A stretch of 64,000 nucleotides of DNA, taken from positions 26,657,387-26,721,386 of the forward strand of contig OU612069.1 in assembly GCA_914767715.1 (NCBI GenBank), read 5' to 3'. Position 1 is the stretch's first letter, and each line of letters begins with the position of its first letter. This stretch comes from Membranipora membranacea. Lineage: Eukaryota; Bryozoa; Gymnolaemata; Cheilostomatida; Membraniporidae. The position numbers and the translations under genes are program-made. A model generated the notes under the pieces. It was not told where the DNA came from, made no database searches, and saw only the letters and a list, made by a program, of their open reading frames with translations. Below are positions 22,351 to 34,280 of this stretch, one piece after another.

Positions 22351-24302
22351 ATGTCGGATAATTTACTACCTTATGCTATGGATCGTGCAAAGGCACTCAA
22401 CCAAAAGATAAAGAATGCAAACAGCAGACTGAATTACCAAGGTGAGCTAACCATCAAAGGGAATGCCCGTGATCCTCAAATAGTAGGTCACTACAGCTCT
22501 GCAACCTACGAATATATGCGATCATCTTTCCTGTCATACATTGAACATTGTGGATATGAGGCTGATATTTGCGACAACAAGGACAAATCTGGTCTAGTGG
22601 TACATACCAAAATAACAATATATAATGACAAAAACAGTGAAGAAGTCTACTTCACAATTAACTTCTATCATACGACCAATACCATATTAGTTAAGCACAC
22701 GAGTGCCTTAAAACATAACATTGATTTGTTCATGCATGTCTATCAAGATATCATGTCTGACATCCCCGTGCAGAAGTCAAATGAGTTAAAGTCAGCCTGC
22801 CAGGATGCCCTTCAAGAACTCAGAGGAGAATCTGTGAAGGTAGATCACTGCAGGTCACGTTGCTCTTCTCTGAATCTGTCATCTAATAGTACACAAAGCA
22901 CATCTGCAATTCATCAGGATGCCATCACCTTTAGCCATACATCACCCAGGTATACAAAAAATGGTGATGTTGATCACTGTGAGAACAGAGACCAACCTCA
23001 AGACATCGACGTTATAGTGAAAGCTGTCTGCAAAGACACACTTATGGAAATAGATAGACAATCTTCCTTGAAGCGTAATCAAAGGTCAGCTATGGTCGAT
23101 TGTACTGAAAATGATGCTTGTACTGAAAATATGCAGGCCAAGAAATATTGTCATGATATGCCAGGTTGTTCATATTGGGCGGCGGAGGGTGATAGTATGC
23201 CACGATCATCCATTCATCACTCGGCTAGTAGTCTACTAGCCAACACAGCTCATTGTGATACAACTAACCAGCACTCACCGACAACAATGCCCACAATTGA
23301 AGCCACTCAATTTCAACTGTTGTCTGCCCTTGAAAGAATTAATAACTTGGAACGAAAAGTTAGTATATAATTACTAACGAGCACTCCAGCTTGAAGAAAG
23401 AGGTAGAACAATTCAAAACACAGCAATCTAATACTCCCAAGGTCTCTCAATCAGTAACTGCTAACAAGGTGACATTTGCTCAGTTAGCACAATCAATGAA
23501 AAACCAAAACTCTGATAAACCGATGCCAAAGCATGAGAGACATAAGCGTACCATCACATTCAAACCACAAAAGAATATCGTAGTAGCTGTTGAAAGAGAG
23601 GGTGATATCGTCAAGAATGATGACGACATCAGAAAAGCACTAGACGGACTCGACAGCGACATTACTATTGAGAGAATTAGTAGAAGCAGTAATAACTGCT
23701 TCAAAAAGTTCTGTGCGCAATTCAGGGAAGAAAGAATGGTAGATACTGCTATCACAAAATGGTCACCAAACATTTTTGGACAATCTTCAGTTAGAAAACC
23801 TATCCGACAGTCCCAGGCCATATCGGTCGGAGTTATGAAAGGTGTTCCTTTTTTCGTTGATGAGGCTGACATTGTGAGGGACCTTGAACATGAAGGATTT
23901 GGTGAAACAACAGTTTCTAGAATAGCTAAGTTTAAAAATCCTACAAGATCTGTCAGGGTATACTTTAAATCTCCCGAACTTCTACAAAAAGCCATGAAAG
24001 ATAGAGTGCGCTCTAATAACCTTACTTTCGTGGTCAAAGAGCACAACTTGCCATCTGTCATTAGATGCTACAACTGCCATGGATACAAGCACAAAGCATC
24101 CTCTTGCCCCAACCAAAAAGCCTGTTTTAACTGTGGTGGTGCGTACCATGGCGATCAATGTTCGGAGGTCCCTAATTGTATCAACTGTAAGGGAGATCAT
24201 CGAGCGTCATCCATAACTTGCCCAGTATATCTGAAATTATCTCACACAATGCTCTCTAGATCTGTTCATGCAACTGAGTCTTCACCCTCAAGTTCCGATT
24301 GA
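22351..24302 (+). pseudogene. LINE ORF1, gag-like RNA-binding protein, frameshifted
   Basis: Starts MSDNLLPYAMDRAKALNQKI; the N-terminal domain includes VYFTINFYHTTNTILVKH, a motif I know from ORF1 proteins of invertebrate LINEs. A Ser/His-rich linker and a coiled coil (LERINNLERKV) follow. The frame ends at 23368-23370 but coding continues in another frame (SSLKKEVEQFKTQQ), so one indel separates the halves. The second half has an RRM-like region and three zinc knuckles: CYNCHGYKHKASSC, CFNCGGAYHGDQC and CINCKGDHRASSITC. It ends at TGA 24300-24302. Confidence 0.8.
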
Positions 24303-24306
24303 CTAG
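24300..24306 (+). promoter_or_regulatory. TGA-CTAG stop codon context at the ORF1/ORF2 boundary
   Basis: ORF1 ends GAT TGA CTA GAG, and ORF2 is open in the same frame directly after it. UGA followed by CUA(G) is an established efficient stop-readthrough context. ORF2 has no ATG in this frame before its endonuclease motifs, and the only nearby ATG (24329) is in a frame that closes quickly. Confidence 0.6.
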
Positions 24307-27070
24307 AGAATTTCAACACAAACAACAATGTGTCCGAAAACTGCGTTCTTCCTTCAATATACCTCCATAATATCAGATCACTAAATCTAGAGAAGTATAA
24401 TGAGCTAAAAGTTCTGGCGAAGCACTATGATCTTATATTTCTGACTGAATCTTGGCTTACTTCAGATAAGGAGCGTCTTTATAATATTGATAGATTCAAA
24501 TTACATACATGCCATCGAGCCAACAAACGCACAGGTGGCGGTGTAGCTGTTTATGCCAGGGATACACTTTCAGTGCAGAAGCTGTGTACATATTCTGAAC
24601 GATCTGTATCTGCCTACTGGTTTATGATTCACCAAGCAAACATGCCATTAGTTATATTTGCTGTAATTTACCACCCCCTATGTTTGCCGAAATTGTCAAA
24701 GGATGGGACAGCGGACCACATTATATCCACTGTTTCCAAATTACTGCATAAGCACTCATCAGCCAAATTGTTCATCTGTGGAGATTTTAACGACCTGGAT
24801 ACTGAGTCAATAACAAACATTATCCCAGTTCAACAGGATAGTGATATTCCCTACTCGATACGGTATGACAGTTGTTTAGATCTCATATTCACAGATATTG
24901 CTGACTATGTTAAATCGGGTTGTGTGTCTTTGCCACCAATTTTGGCTCATGATCATTGTGCCATTTCTGTGCCTTCGGTTAAAAGTAAGAGAGCTCCGAA
25001 TTAAAATGCAACATAACTCCTGCCTCAAAAGTAGCTGTAACAAGAGAGTTTTCCTCCCTCTCATGGTCAAATTTATTCAATGCAAACACAGCTGATGAGA
25101 AGGTTGATATCCTTCACAACACTATCAATAGTATACTAGAGAAACATTGTCAAGTTAGGAGTGTGGGCATTGCTTCTGGGAACCCGGTATTAACATCACC
25201 ACTAATCCGCAAACTTCAGCGTGCTAAACAGAGAGCTCATAAGAAAAACAACCCAACCTGGAAATTCTTGGCCAAGATGCTGTCATCACAACTTAAACAA
25301 CAACTAGCTAAGCAGATTTCGGATAATGTGATTGAGACTGTTCAAGGTAGTAAAAGCTGGTGGAAAAACCTCAAACAGCTCACTGGAGACTGGCACAATG
25401 CACATCCTGCACCGTTCATATCGATGAATGGTAACTGGCTGTCCCACTCTCAGTTTGTAGAACAGTTAAACACCTATTACCTCGATGGACATCAAAGCTA
25501 TGTGCCCATATACCCTTCTTTACCTGATGATTGTGTTTCTGTCTCTGTTAGTGAAATGGAAGTATTCAAACATCTTAGAGGTATAATCACTCACAAGTTT
25601 ACTAATAGAGAGGATTATCCTAGCTGGGTCACCAAAAACAACGCACATCTGTTGTCACTTCCAACAACTAATATAATCAACAAAATTCTTGAAAGCGGTC
25701 ATTTCCTCACGCTTTGGAAAAGAGCAGAAGTTACTCCATTGAATAAAGTGAAGACACCTTCTACCTTCAAGGAGCTCAGACCTATCTCATTGCTCTTCCA
25801 TGTAGGAAAAGTTACGGAGAAAATCATATCTGAGCTGATCAGGGCGCAACTCCCCAGTTTTGATGATCAGTATGCATACTAAAGGAATGAGCACCACTGA
25901 CGCTCTAGTGTAGTTTACAACGGAAATTGCATCTAGTCTTGATGATAAACAGAATGTTGCTGTTCAGGCTTTGATGCTGGATTTCAGCAAAGCTTTTGAT
26001 AAAATGCTTCCACACATTGCTATTCAAAACTTCTAGCCTTAAATACCAGTCCTGGTCTCGTCGGACTGATGATGGGTTTCTTCAATAATAGATGGCAGAG
26101 AGCGAGGTACGCAGGTGTATATTCATCATATGAGTGTTGCAAAATCGGAGTTCCACAGGGTACTATTATGGGACCGTTCTTGTGGAACATTTTTGTGCAT
26201 GATCTGCTGCCCAAAATAGCTTGTATCAAATACTCAGATGACACTACAGTTTAAAATGTGGTTGAAAGCTCGGAAGTGCGCATAGAAAACTCGACATCTC
26301 ATAAAGCATTTCTCGTATTTCATGCTAATCCTCTACAGTCTGCGGCTGATTATGCGGCAAGCTGGTGTAAAGAAAATTCAATGATGTTAAACGTCACTAA
26401 GTCACAATCACTGACTCCAACCCTCCAAAAGAACATCATCTGTGATACTATCAAGATAAATGACATGCCCATCTCAAAAAATTCATCAGTCAAACTTTTG
26501 GGGGTTTGCTTTGACGATCATATGAGATTCAGTGCTCACATTGACTCTGTAATAAGTAAGTTAAGGCCAGCTGTGCATGATATTATTCTGCTCAGGAAAG
26601 TTGGGGTCTCCATGTCTAGTCTGGTCACATTTTATAGATCTAGAGTTCTGTCAGTGATCTCATACGCAGCACCAAGTTGGTTCCCTTACTTATCGAAAGG
26701 GGACAAGGAGATTCTTGAAAGACTACAGAAGTTATGTCTCAGGGTTATTTTGCCATGGTTAGAACATTATGATGAGCGTCTTGCAGCATTAAACTTAACA
26801 GAATTAAGTGTTTATCTGGACATATGCTGCCTAAAGTATTTCAATAATGTGAGAAAGAACACCAGCCATCCACATCACCATCATCTACATCACCTAGCAA
26901 CAAATGACAGGCACCATCATAAAACCACAACCCTACCTAAATCCAATACTGCTCTTTGCAGAAAAAGCCTTTTTATAAATACTCATAAATACATCAATGC
27001 CTTCTTATTGCTTCTTTTGTTTTTTGTTTTCACATGGTCTTATTTGCCTCATGCATTGATCGGTGGTTAA
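24303..27070 (+). pseudogene. LINE ORF2, AP endonuclease and reverse transcriptase, broken
   Basis: Endonuclease motifs: YLHNIRSLN, LIFLTESWL, RTGGGVAVYARD, LFICGDFNDLD and LAHDHCAISV (catalytic N, E, D and H). After a frameshift come WKNLKQLTGDW, WKRAEVTPLNK and FKELRPISLLFHVGKVTEKI of the RT fingers. The palm motifs are LDFSKAFDK, GVPQGTIMGPFLWNIFVHDL and IKYSDDTTV, with both Asp of the active box. The thumb is SVKLLGVCFDDHMRFSAHID and LERLQKLCLRVILP. Stops near 25004, 25882, 26034 and 26254 mean this copy cannot make the enzyme. Confidence 0.85.
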
Positions 27071-27110
27071 TAAAAGTTCATAATATGTACCATCAGAGAT
27101 GGCATCTCAC

Positions 27111-30100
27111 CGACCAAACAATCAAATACAAAGCCTTGACATATTGTGGATTCGTTATTGAACTTTGGCTCTCCATCAAGAACTGTTGATAGTCTTGGCT
27201 GCACGGATTTCAAATTCTCTTTGTTTCATAATTGCAACAGTTAGTCTCTTAAATACAACAATTTGTGGTTGGCATTGTAACTGCTGCATTCAGCCTTGCC
27301 CCAGTCAAATTGAAGTCAAAATGAAGAGTCGATGAGAACTTGTTTGAAACCTTGGTTGCCCTTTAAGACTTTAAAGCATATGAAGACGACACTTCACCCC
27401 ATGGCCGTTTTGGCTTGTTTAGTCTTACCTCAGACCAGATAAGCTGAGTAACCAGAGGTAAAACTTCCTCATCAATCACAAGCTGTACAGAGGCTGGTGT
27501 CCTTAGTACATTACTCAAACTGAACAGTGCCTGTTATAGTAATATAATAAGAAGGTCATCAAAAGGTTTTACAAGGAGAAGTAATCTTTTATGAGTACAC
27601 ATTTTAACATTACTATTTCTTCGTAATTTTGGCAGTATCATAGTTTTACCCGGGCTGGCCACAGCAAATTATTGATCTATCCTTACTCACATTGTAAGAA
27701 AACTGCATCACAAGAAAAGTTCACTCTCATCACTGTATACTGAATAACTTCACACTTCACATCATCTTACCTAATTGAGTACCATACAATCATTAGAAGT
27801 GAGGGTACCCTTCATATATCTGATCTGTTCACAGTCTAGTAGCTGGTTACAGACCTTTAAATTTGAGCTAGATTTCACTGATTATATTCTGTTAGCGATT
27901 CACTGTAATAATATGATCACATCTTACACATTATACTGTATAAGTCTAATGATGAACACAGTCGGTCTTTACCCTAGCTTTATATTAATCATAAGTATAA
28001 CATTATCTTTCCCAGGGTTGGCACAGATTGTCACTCCTGATCCAGACTACAATGGAGATGGATGTAGTGGATTGAGTAAGCTGAGCCAATTCTGAGGATG
28101 ACCCCGTATTTCCTCAATACACCTAAAACTCTAGTAATAAGACTACCCAAATGACAATGCATGTTATGGTCAGGCAGCTACTTATGATTAAGTTATGACA
28201 AATTTTCAGCCTCTAAGCTCTGGAATTGTATGCATTTTATGTGTCTCGAACTAGAGTTGTCTATTCACAGTTAACAAGAACACAACTCCTATCACTATGA
28301 CAGCTTGTTAGTGATACCAAGTGATGGCTTGGCAGTAGAATGGAAGCATCTGGAATGCAGCAAAATAGGATCAATCTTGATCGAGCAAAGCAAATTGTCA
28401 CTGATATTCTATTTTCAGTCTCAAGCTTCAGAGTAAGAAGGCGTTTTGAAACAAAAGGGTCATACATCGCAGGAAAGCTAAAGTCCAAGGCTTTGCTATG
28501 GTAATGCTGCAAGAGAATCAAGTTCAATGATCAAAGGGAATTGAGGAAAAAAATTACATCCCCTAGCTGAATTTCCCACGGATACCCCTTTTTATCACAC
28601 ACAGCTGTAGGTGGTGGTGCCTCCACAGTTCTAACAGCAGAAGTAAACCAAGACATGAGCTTAGACTAGCCTGAGTCCTCATCACCCTACAATGATACAC
28701 AGTTACAAGGATACACGGGTACACCTATACATGGATACACAGATACGTATATACATTTCCGCTCTTTGGACTATTACAATAAATTACGATCGCAGGGAAA
28801 ATTCAATTGATGGATCATGATAGCAAGTTATTTAGGCCTGCATTTATAAGGGTTTACTGTATGTCTCTGAATTCAATTGAACTAGTAAGAACAACACCAA
28901 TAATGTATCAGCATTGGTCTGAGGACTGAAACTGTAGTGATTGGCTCTCCATTTTCACATTAAAACCAATATTGAGGAGGGGGGCACAAAGCCCAACAAG
29001 CACAGATATATTCACCTCATCCTGGACGACACCAGGGTCCTCCAGAAGGCTGAAAATATAATCCATCAGAACCAATAGATTTATCCCCCCTGCTGATTCA
29101 GTCAGGTAGACATAATCCATCAGCTACTATCTGTACAGGTCACAATGAGAACATAATCTGTGTTAACCAATTACATAGTTCTACTTTTTCCAGAGACAGA
29201 CCAACCATCCATATATCATTCTTGTCACATATGGTGTTTGTACAATGTGGGCTGCTTGTAAATGGATAACACAATTTAATTTATTTCTGATTAGTTTTTA
29301 CAACTAGTAGTACAGCAGCAGCCAACAAAGACCAATGTTACCTGAGAGTTTTTATGGTTAACCAAAACTGCCATAATTACAGGCACTTCGGATATTATTA
29401 GGGAAAAATTGGCGGTTTTGGTCAACCGTAGTCACCGCTCTCAAAGAATCTTATTTGACTTGTCAGGTTAGCCAAGGACATAAATTATAGTCTAAGTCTA
29501 AAAGTCTAAAAGTCTAAAAGTCTAAAAGTCTAAAAGTCTTGAAGTGTGGGATGCTGATTTTATTGGCTGATGATTGTATCTCTGCATTTCACTCAAATTA
29601 TAAAGAATTTCAGGCCTAACCATCACAATCAAAGGTAATATAGTAAAAAATATAGATAGTTTCGATAATTGCTAGTTTATGAATACCACCCAGTTTGAAG
29701 CCATCAATCTGCAAATGATACAGCAAGATTGTTTCTATTGTATTAATATTTACCTTGTATCAAGAGCTTTCCAACAGTACATAGCAAATTATAAATTCCT
29801 GACCCCTGTGTCTTTACCTTGAATCATATTGGTCATACATTCCATGATTTGTGAAAAACATAATATTCTTCAAAATCTAATCATATCCTGCATTGCAAAA
29901 AATAGTATCCAGACAATGTTGCAATCAGACACAAACATCCACTGAGTCATTTAGCAAAGACAGAATTCAGGTGATCATTCAAATAATGTTGTACTCAATT
30001 TGCCACAGGGCTCAATTATGGCATTGAGTTGATGTTACACACAGCTTCAGCGTATTTAAAAAATCGATACATTATTACTGAATTCTGTCAAGGTCAACAT

Positions 30101-30421
30101 TTTTTGGGTCATTGGTTTTCTTACAGTCTAAACTCCAAGAATACTGAATCTTTGAGTGAAATACGTCCCAGGTTATAGCTGAACACGAAATTGAAGATTT
30201 AGGGGCTTTTTATCTCTGTACATACTTGTGCAAATCGTTATATAATATCATCCTCCTTTGGGGGTATATAGAAGTACTCAACAAGATGTTTTCTCATAAT
30301 TGATGTTGTGCTGGTATCAGAACAGCAGAAGGAAGTTTGAAGTTATCTGCTTGAACTGACGATGACTTACGTGTTTGCATGTCTTTCAAAACTAAGATAA
30401 GTTCTGATAGGAATACCGCTT
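27111..30421 (-). CDS. Armadillo-repeat gene resembling importin-alpha, four linked exons
   Basis: Minus-strand exons in order: 30421-30371 (SGIPIRTYLSFERHAN), 29049-29016 (LLEDPGVVQDE), 27530-27429 (ALFSLSNVLRTPASVQLVID, EEVLPLVTQLIWSE) and 27198-27111 (PRLSTVLDGEPKFNNESTIC, QGFVFDCLV). All have AG acceptors and GT donors, and the phases chain exactly (2/2, 2/0, 0/0, 0/1). LLEDPxVVQDEALFSLSN...VQLVIDEEVLPLV is the ARM pattern of importin-alpha (vqeEa.waLSNi...Qiq.vid.g.ip.Lv). Importin-alphas are cytosolic nuclear-import adaptors. Most ARM repeats and the importin-beta-binding tail are not seen, so this is a divergent, partial or dying gene. Possible further exons: 40507-40523, 20889-21019, 20650-20719. 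Confidence 0.5.
27199..27948. other. Intron with ARM exon on minus; start of + candidate gene
   Basis: Apart from the minus exon at 27429-27530, nothing else is recognised on either strand. Confidence 0.4.
27949..28075 (+). CDS. Candidate first exon: signal peptide plus Asp/Gly-rich start of a secreted protein
   Basis: ATGATG opens 42 codons to a donor TTGA|GTAAGC (28076), phase 1. The peptide has a long hydrophobic core (SFILIISITLSFPGLA) and a likely cleavage before QIV. It is followed by TPDPDYNGDGCSGL, with DYNGDG resembling a calcium-binding turn. Read-through past the donor stops after a few codons. The family is unknown. The terminal exon candidate at 63574-63707 has the matching phase but lies 35 kb away. 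Confidence 0.5.
29344..29442. repeat. Small inverted repeat (hairpin)
   Basis: Arms of about 37 nt: left gagag...ggttaaccaaaactgcca, right ggcggttttggtcaacc...ctctc, separated by about 25 nt. Mismatches fall between conserved blocks. Possibly a tiny MITE; no target duplication identified. Confidence 0.6.
29486..29540 (+). repeat. 8-bp tandem repeat (AGTCTAAA)n
   Basis: About six consecutive units, very regular. Confidence 0.9.
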
Positions 30422-32670
30422 CTGGAAATAGTATGTCCATCTTGTGTCTGTACGGCCTCTATCCAAAGTTGATTTATTTTGATAATTTGACTTTATTCTG
30501 CAAACCAGATGGCAGAGCTATTGTTGAACTAGAACCAAAGACATTTGGATTGCAACATCACCTGTACTTCTCACACTTGATTGAGAATACATGACATTGA
30601 GGATATACTAGCAGTGTCAGTTGTTTGATTATTTTGTATTTTCTTTATTTATTCGTACCTGCTACGGGAATCAAACTGCTTATACGATTGTAAAATAAGT
30701 TGTTTCTGGATTTTTTTAATGCTTATAGTACTTACTATCTGGCAGTCTTGAACGTAGGACTAAATATTCATTATTTCAGAACAATTAGGTGAAGATTGTG
30801 TCAATGTTTGATAACACTCAGTGAAGTGCATATAGTAGATAACAACGAAATGAAACTGCTATCTTAAGCTACACTTGCAAAATGTCTATTGATTAATGAG
30901 GGAAAATATTGTGATTGGGAATCTGGAAAACCAAATGACTCACTGTGCTGTTATCAGCAAATTTATGCGAACCTTTCCAAGGGAGCGCACTAGCTGTGAA
31001 AAAACAGGCATTCATATGTAGTGAAACTGGTAACAAAGAAAGATTTTTACTGCATGATTGGTAAAGGTTTGTCTGGAGGTATCACTTTGAAGTAAGGCTC
31101 AGCCAAACTCACAACATCATGGGGGAAGGTGAGTTCTCATTAATAAATAATAATAGTATAGTCTTGTAATCCAGTAAAAGTGAAACTTATCTCACTTTGT
31201 TGAGTCAAGGCATAAATCAAACTGCTACTAGCAGGCTTATACTTAGGTTTGGGCCTATTGATGAGATGACAGGAGAGTAGTAATGGGTATGCAGACTGAT
31301 TAGATAGAGTATCTTAACTGTTCCTACTATGGGCTACATCTTTTGGTGAGCATATAGCGTTGGTTCGGATAACATCTTGGATAAAATCGTCCCAAAATTA
31401 AAAACAATAGTCCTCTGACTCCTACTCACTGTATATTAAACTGTTGTGTTGTAATAATCCTAGTAAGTTAGTAAGATTTGCCTCAATTATTTTCATTCCC
31501 TTGACACTTTTAGATCAAGTCAATGTTTTGTGGATGATTTAATCTGTGGGCGGAGTTTGCTTCCCCTGCTAGGGAACCCCAATTGGAAAGACTTGGTATG
31601 ATGTTCACAAAAGTGAGCTGTGGCATATGGGAAATCCTCTCAATGAATTATGAATAATTGTTTACATTGCGACTTGATTGGTTCAATAAACCCTAGATAT
31701 GGGTATTGACCAATGACAGTGTGGAGTTTATCCTCTACCTAATAACAAGGAGCACGTTATCAGTTATTCTCCAGGCATTGGGAAATACAGAGAATTTTCC
31801 CCTTTTCACAGTCATACATCTGAATTACCACAATTACTTGCTTGCTTTCCCATTGGATATTATTCACTCGCACAGCCAGTGGTGCGCCACCGCTTTTCCT
31901 CCTATAATGATCTCTTGCGCCAAGGGTAAGCCATTCAATGGACTATTATATTATGCTTTGAGACTTCCAGGCAGGTTTACCACACAGGTGGCTATATGAA
32001 ATTGACGAGTTAAATCAGCCTACACTCAATTTCGATTGCTCTGCAATGGACACCCTGCCAAACCTGGCTTTTAATAATACTTTGTTTTATAACACGATCG
32101 TTTTATTTGCTGTACATTTACAGGTCTTTTGCAACCCCATGTGTTGTGACAAATTCAATAACTGACCATTTAATCGTTTCCCTGCAAGTGAAACATTTGC
32201 AAGTGTTGAGAGCACATATAGCTTGAGAAATCAAGAAGTCCCATGCATCATTCATGATCTATTATTAACAAGGGGCAGTACATTTGGATTAATAAATTCT
32301 TTGTACTTGACAAAGAGGGTTTCATGAATGGTGTCTCTATCAGTTGAATGAATAAAGTTGATCTTTATTATGTCCAGTTGTCAAGTGACAGTCTTCACTT
32401 CTGTGATAAATATTCCTGCTCCTAATTTGGTTGCAAACCAAATACCAGATAGAACTACTACTAACTAATAAATTAACCCCCTTCTTTGTGGATAGATAGG
32501 ACTTTCTTAGATCCCTCATTAAAGAGCTGGCAATCCTAAGCATATGCTGAACTAATCCGAATATCTGAATCATGAACAGAATTTGGTGATGCATAAACGG
32601 CTTCCCACTCAGAATTCCATGCTATTGAATAATTGCGTAGGTTTTGTCTAATTCATGTGCCTCGTTTAAG
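30422..32670. other. Nothing recognised
   Basis: AT-rich, frequent stops. The + ORF 31706-31999 and minus ORF 32594-32340 carry no family signal. Confidence 0.45.
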
Positions 32671-33002
32671 TCCTATTCAAAACTGCTTTCAACACAACTG
32701 GCTCTTTCGGACTGGTTGTTGTCGATATTCTGAACACAAAGAGCAGTGTCGTTGCCAAATCAATTGGACCAAAGACAACCTGTGATGTCAAGTTCAATCC
32801 GCAAGGTGTACTCGAACAAAAGTTTGCTGATGCAGCAGGGCAGCAATTGATCAACGAGTTAGGAGATCCTAAACACGGCCCATGAGGATTCGGAGAGATA
32901 ATTTACACAGATTCATACCTCTTGAAGAAAGGCGAGGGATTGCCAAAAGCTATATGCCACTTCTGTGTGCCAAGGAGGTATTCAGGTGACTCAACATACT
33001 TG
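32671..33002 (+). pseudogene. Macro-domain-like exon with an in-frame TGA
   Basis: After an acceptor (gcctcgtttaag) one frame reads LVVVDILNTKSSVV, FNPQGVLEQKFADAAGQQLI, then GP, a TGA (32883-32885), GFGEIIYTDSYLLKKGEGLP and AICHFCVPRRYSG, ending at the donor TTG|GTAAGT (33003). The order VDxxxNT...GVL...F..AAG..L...GFGxIxxT..Y.L...AICHFCVP matches ADP-ribose-binding macro domains of PARP14-like animal proteins (VDxIVNT...GxG...). The TGA sits where CGA (Arg) would be one transition away. It lies within a large intron of the minus ARM gene. It may be a pseudogene or carry a sequencing error. Confidence 0.5.
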
Positions 33003-34280
33003 GTAAGTCTTATAAGCATATTTTGTCCCTCTAATCTTAAATCAGAGAATCAGAATCAACTAGATATTGGATAGTTTATATTCATATGACAGCTGCAAAC
33101 TATTTGACTAGGCTGGAGACCGATGTTACGGACCATCATGTATCACTTTATTGGTTGTTATTATAATCTTTATGGCAAAGCGTGAGCTTCTATCTAACAG
33201 GCAGAGGGGAATGCTTCATAAATTAATGCACAAGGAACAGAATGTGGAATAAATTCAGTGTTTGGCTGCTAGCCATGAGTTGTTTAGTAATTAACGTTGT
33301 CAGAGTTTTTTCACTAATACAGTTCGAATAAAAAAAAAACCAGGCTTGGTTATCACCTCACCCTACTGCATCTACTCCATTCTTGTCAAATCCTTTTCTC
33401 AACTATCAATAACTTGCATCATTCAGGCCATCGAAGTTCTGAAGATTTTAAGTTTGATTGCCTAATTTCTTATTACCATCCTGAAATAGGTTAATAGCAT
33501 CGAAAGTACAGCACATAAATAAAACAAAATAAAAGGAGTCTGAGCTGCAATAGTTGAAAAGTTGCACATTTAATGCAAAAAGGTGTTTTGTCTCTTGGTG
33601 GTTTTTCATTTGGATAGCTGGTATTCATCTATTGTTTGTATTTATTTTATTGAAAGAGTTTAGGGGGTGATGCTCGATGTTTGCTATTTTCGTGAAGTGT
33701 TCAATGCAATAGGTGTGCAGGAATGTTATGATTGTTTGAAGTGCTAGATATTCAAGCCTCTGTTCATAGTAGTTTGAGAATGGCAGCATAATCCAAGTAG
33801 CTGAGTGCTGGATCCCCTCTAGCCTTTTTGTTTCAGTGTCTGATAATATATGGTACCATGCAGGGCAGGCGTAGGTGATTACATACTTAAACTACTGCTG
33901 CCACTCATGCAAATTTGTGCTCATTGAATTCTGCATAGCTCCAAGATAATTAATTGAGACTTAAACCTCATAACTGTTACCTAATGGGCAAATAATTTGC
34001 ACAACATTATCTTCAAAATCAGGGCATGAAATCTACGCACCAGCTAATGAAGTGTACAGTATGCACTAGTAAGACGGTGACTATGTCACCCGTGCCGGTA
34101 GATAACTAATTTCATACCCTAATTTTGACGATCAGTTTGTGCAACTTATTTGCTCATTAGGTGACAATGCTGAGATTGCAGCCTCATTTTATTAGTTTTG
34201 AGCTATACAGAAGTCTATAAGCACACATTTGGCTGTGTGGCAGCAGTGGTTTAAACTGATTGTTCACACGGTCTGAACTT
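33003..34280. other. Nothing recognised
   Basis: No continuation of the macro domain was found and no repeat stands out. Confidence 0.4.

Larger units (their letters stand above)
22173..27080 (+). mobile_element. CR1/jockey-like non-LTR retrotransposon (LINE), near full length, decayed
   Basis: Contains a gag-like ORF1 with three CCHC zinc knuckles, then an ORF2 with an apurinic endonuclease and a reverse transcriptase. No LTRs and no integrase are present. The 3' end is about 27080, after a His-rich tail and aataaaag. Frameshifts lie near 23370, and in ORF2 near 25005, 25880 and 26250. The element inserted between minus-strand ARM exons; its 3' end lies only about 30 bp from the splice donor of the exon at 27111-27198. 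Confidence 0.85.
28076..30370. other. Intronic/intergenic with small repeats
   Basis: Apart from the minus ARM exon at 29016-29049 and the hairpin and 8-bp repeat listed separately, no gene is supported. A degenerate gatacac-type repeat lies at 28689-28760. A minus-strand open stretch near 28634-28552 (EAPPPTAVCDKKGYPWEIQL) has an acceptor but no matching phase or good donor. Confidence 0.35.

Noticed and set aside
23480-24061. Minus-strand ORF of 193 codons
   Set aside because: It is the shadow of LINE ORF1, whose + frame has zinc knuckles.
24329-24400. ATG at 24329 as the ORF2 start
   Set aside because: It is in a different frame from the endonuclease and reaches a stop after about 18 codons.
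28552-28634. Minus-strand exon (EAPPPTAVCDKKGYPWEIQL) of the ARM gene
   Set aside because: Start phase does not fit between its neighbours and the donor (GTAATT) is weak.
27949-33002. Signal-peptide exon spliced directly to the macro-like exon
   Set aside because: Phases match, but macro domains act in the cytosol or nucleus, so a secreted fusion is implausible without transcript evidence.
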